DNA of 64,000 bases from Charina bottae (lineage: Eukaryota > Chordata > Lepidosauria > Squamata > Charinaidae), in contig JALMGJ010000003.1 in NCBI GenBank assembly GCA_023362775.1, forward strand, positions 175,746,774-175,810,773, written 5' to 3'. The notes beneath the pieces are model-generated. The model worked only from the letters and a program-made list of their open reading frames with translations, had not been told where the DNA came from and ran no database searches. Each line of letters begins with the position of its first letter. The stretch's first letter is position 1. The translations under genes and the position numbers were made by a program. This document shows positions 62,395 to 64,000 of the stretch, piece by piece.

Positions 62395-62765
62395 TTTATA
62401 TACACGGCCACAATTGTACACAGACTCTTGGTGGCTCAAAACATAAAACAATACAATAGCAATAGGAAAGAGTCCCTCCTTGAGGGGGAGATGGGCGGTT
62501 ATAGAAATTCAATAAATAAATAAATAAATAAAATTTATAAAATAAAGCCAAAATTCAAAACAGACAAACCTAAACTCCAAAAGGCATTTTGTGTCAGCCC
62601 CCAAATGTCCTGTGGGAAAGCTTTGTTTAATGCAGCTTTGACCAGAGTTGCGGCCAAACACACTTCTTGCAGGAGGCCATTCCAGAGGACCAGGCCAACA
62701 ATGGAAAAACAACGTCCTGAAAATGAAGGACCACCAGCTACTATCCCAGTGGTTGGGAGTGGTTA
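62395..62765. mobile_element. L2-like LINE fragments in two orientations
   Basis: ccttgagggggagatgggcg followed by AAAT units (62480-62535) is a plus-strand L2-type 3' end. The adjoining 62560-62765 read on the minus strand gives GLVLWNGLLQEVCLAATL, like the LWNILPPEVRLAPSL of L2 C-termini. Ends approximate. Confidence 0.5.
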
Positions 62766-64000
62766 GAATCAAAGTGGTTGGGCAGATTCCAGTGCAGAAA
62801 TGCAGCATATTCTTCTGCTTAGCATTAGAAGGCACACAATCCAGTTAATACCCAGCTCATAATCTCCTTTCGGGGTATGGTATAAGATGTTTAGTAACAT
62901 TTTTTTAAAGACTGTAGAATGTAGATCTGGTATAAAATGACAGTGGACCATGGAGTGTGAAAGGGAAGGGCTTTTCCTTTGGACTATTTCTGAGGAAATG
63001 TATGGGAATTCTCAGAGTCTGGGAAAGAAAAAAGAGGTTTTCAAAACATGGCAACTAAAGAGAAGATAGACATTTCAGCCTTATCTCTTAGGTGAGGTGT
63101 CAGTCCATTTGTTAGGGATTCAGTGAGAAAGAAGTTCAAACAATTCATAAATACTCCATCTTAATATACTCACTAATAAATGAGGACTGGTGTATATTTT
63201 TCTAGTTCCCAAGATTTTGTAACCTAACCTTTTTTCTTGGCATTAAACCTGATTAATGAGAATCTCTGTGCATTTTTCTTCCTTAGTCATATGCTGCTGT
63301 TAGGTGCTTGAACTACCAAACGTCTGGGTCCATATGGCCCTCAGGGCCTCGAGTGAGGTCCTTTTCCTCCTCTGAAGTCCACCCACTTAGTGCATTATTT
63401 ATTTATGCTCTGTCTTTCCGCATGGAGATACGGATATCAGGGGTGAAGCTTCCATCCATTAAGCCCTGTGCCTAATGTTTCCTGCCCTGCAAGGACAACT
63501 TTGGGGCTGAATTTAGCCCCTGAACAAGTCCAGTTCCTCACCCTTTCTTGCCTGTTTTCAACAGGAAAGACCTCCCACTTGGCATTATTCTTTGAGAAGA
63601 CTCTGCTTGGCAACCAAGAGAAAATGCTATTCTGAATGAAACCTACCTTGGAACCACTGCTGAAGAGCTATTTCTTTTACTGAAGAGTTATGAACAGCTT
63701 TGGTATTTGGCATGGAAACAGAACATGAAATAACAATTTTTTACATGTCCCAGGATGATTGGGTCGTTCGTGGTATTTGCAGGACAAAAAGAATGGGCTA
63801 GGGCATGCCAGATGACTAAACTTTAATTTAAGTATTTCTTTTAGATAAATTATATGCTAATTATATAGTGTCTAAAGAATAAAATAGCAAAAAAAACCAG
63901 TAGAAATCTAATTCCGCTGGTCTTTCACAGAATTGCCTTGAGACAGGTAACAGTTAAATGTATCAACATTTTTGCATTTGCTTTTGCCAATTTTCCCCCA
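62766..64000. other. LAMA3 intron, no further exon supported
   Basis: The next upstream LAMA3 exon was not found. A good donor-like site exists at 63646 on the minus strand, but the preceding sequence has no laminin-like frame. Confidence 0.35.

Noticed and set aside
63647..63685. Possible extra LAMA3 exon with donor AAG/gtaggt
   Set aside because: The only nearby acceptor would give a very short exon without laminin-like sequence. Not supported.

Overview
This is vertebrate genomic DNA: GT-AG introns, tRNA-derived SINEs, and several LINE and DNA-transposon families. The mix points to a squamate reptile (lizard or snake). It includes BovB/RTE LINEs, SINEs with tRNA heads and BovB-like or L2-like tails (Sauria-SINE type), L2, CR1 and L1 LINEs, Penelope-like elements (PLEs) and many hAT MITEs. 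The species cannot be fixed from the sequence alone.

The only host gene I can support is LAMA3 (laminin subunit alpha-3) on the minus strand. Twenty-seven exons, from 62295 down to the stop codon at 14234, join without a frame break into 3789 nt (1262 residues plus stop). They encode the end of the coiled-coil domain II/I (seven exons), LG1-LG3 (LG1 in four exons, LG2 in four, LG3 in three plus part of a fourth), the LG3-LG4 spacer, and LG4-LG5. Every boundary was placed by GT/AG, codon phase and remembered similarity to human LAMA3. The N-terminal part lies beyond 64000.

Layout: 1-14233 is downstream of the gene and holds three BovB copies (699-1042, 2136-2628, 5985-8429), nested GC-rich hAT MITEs (4160-4747, 7161-7409, 10344-10692, 11672-11897, 11978-12215) and a SINE. 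14234-22457 carries LG4-LG5 exons with two SINEs, a hAT element containing a TA-flanked MITE, and a small hAT. 22488-27316 is a composite insertion: an inverted PLE arm, an intact PLE ORF, a BovB reverse-transcriptase fragment and a second PLE arm, all inside one 13-bp target-site duplication and starting 43 bp upstream of the acceptor of an LG4 exon. 27454-31621 holds more LG4 and spacer exons with a second PLE family and a hAT. 31700-35135 is a nest of CR1, L1, hAT, PLE and SINE. 36174-46692 contains LG1-LG3 exons with an L2 copy carrying one frameshift and two SINEs. 46976-51275 is L2 and L1 debris. 51547-62295 contains the LG1 and coiled-coil exons with a PLE/SINE nest at 55649-56925.

The most unusual material is in the PLEs. 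There are seven hammerhead-ribozyme-like cores in two PLE families. The composite unit carries near-identical inverted arms, and within it a BovB RT fragment is fused in frame to a GIY-YIG endonuclease domain.
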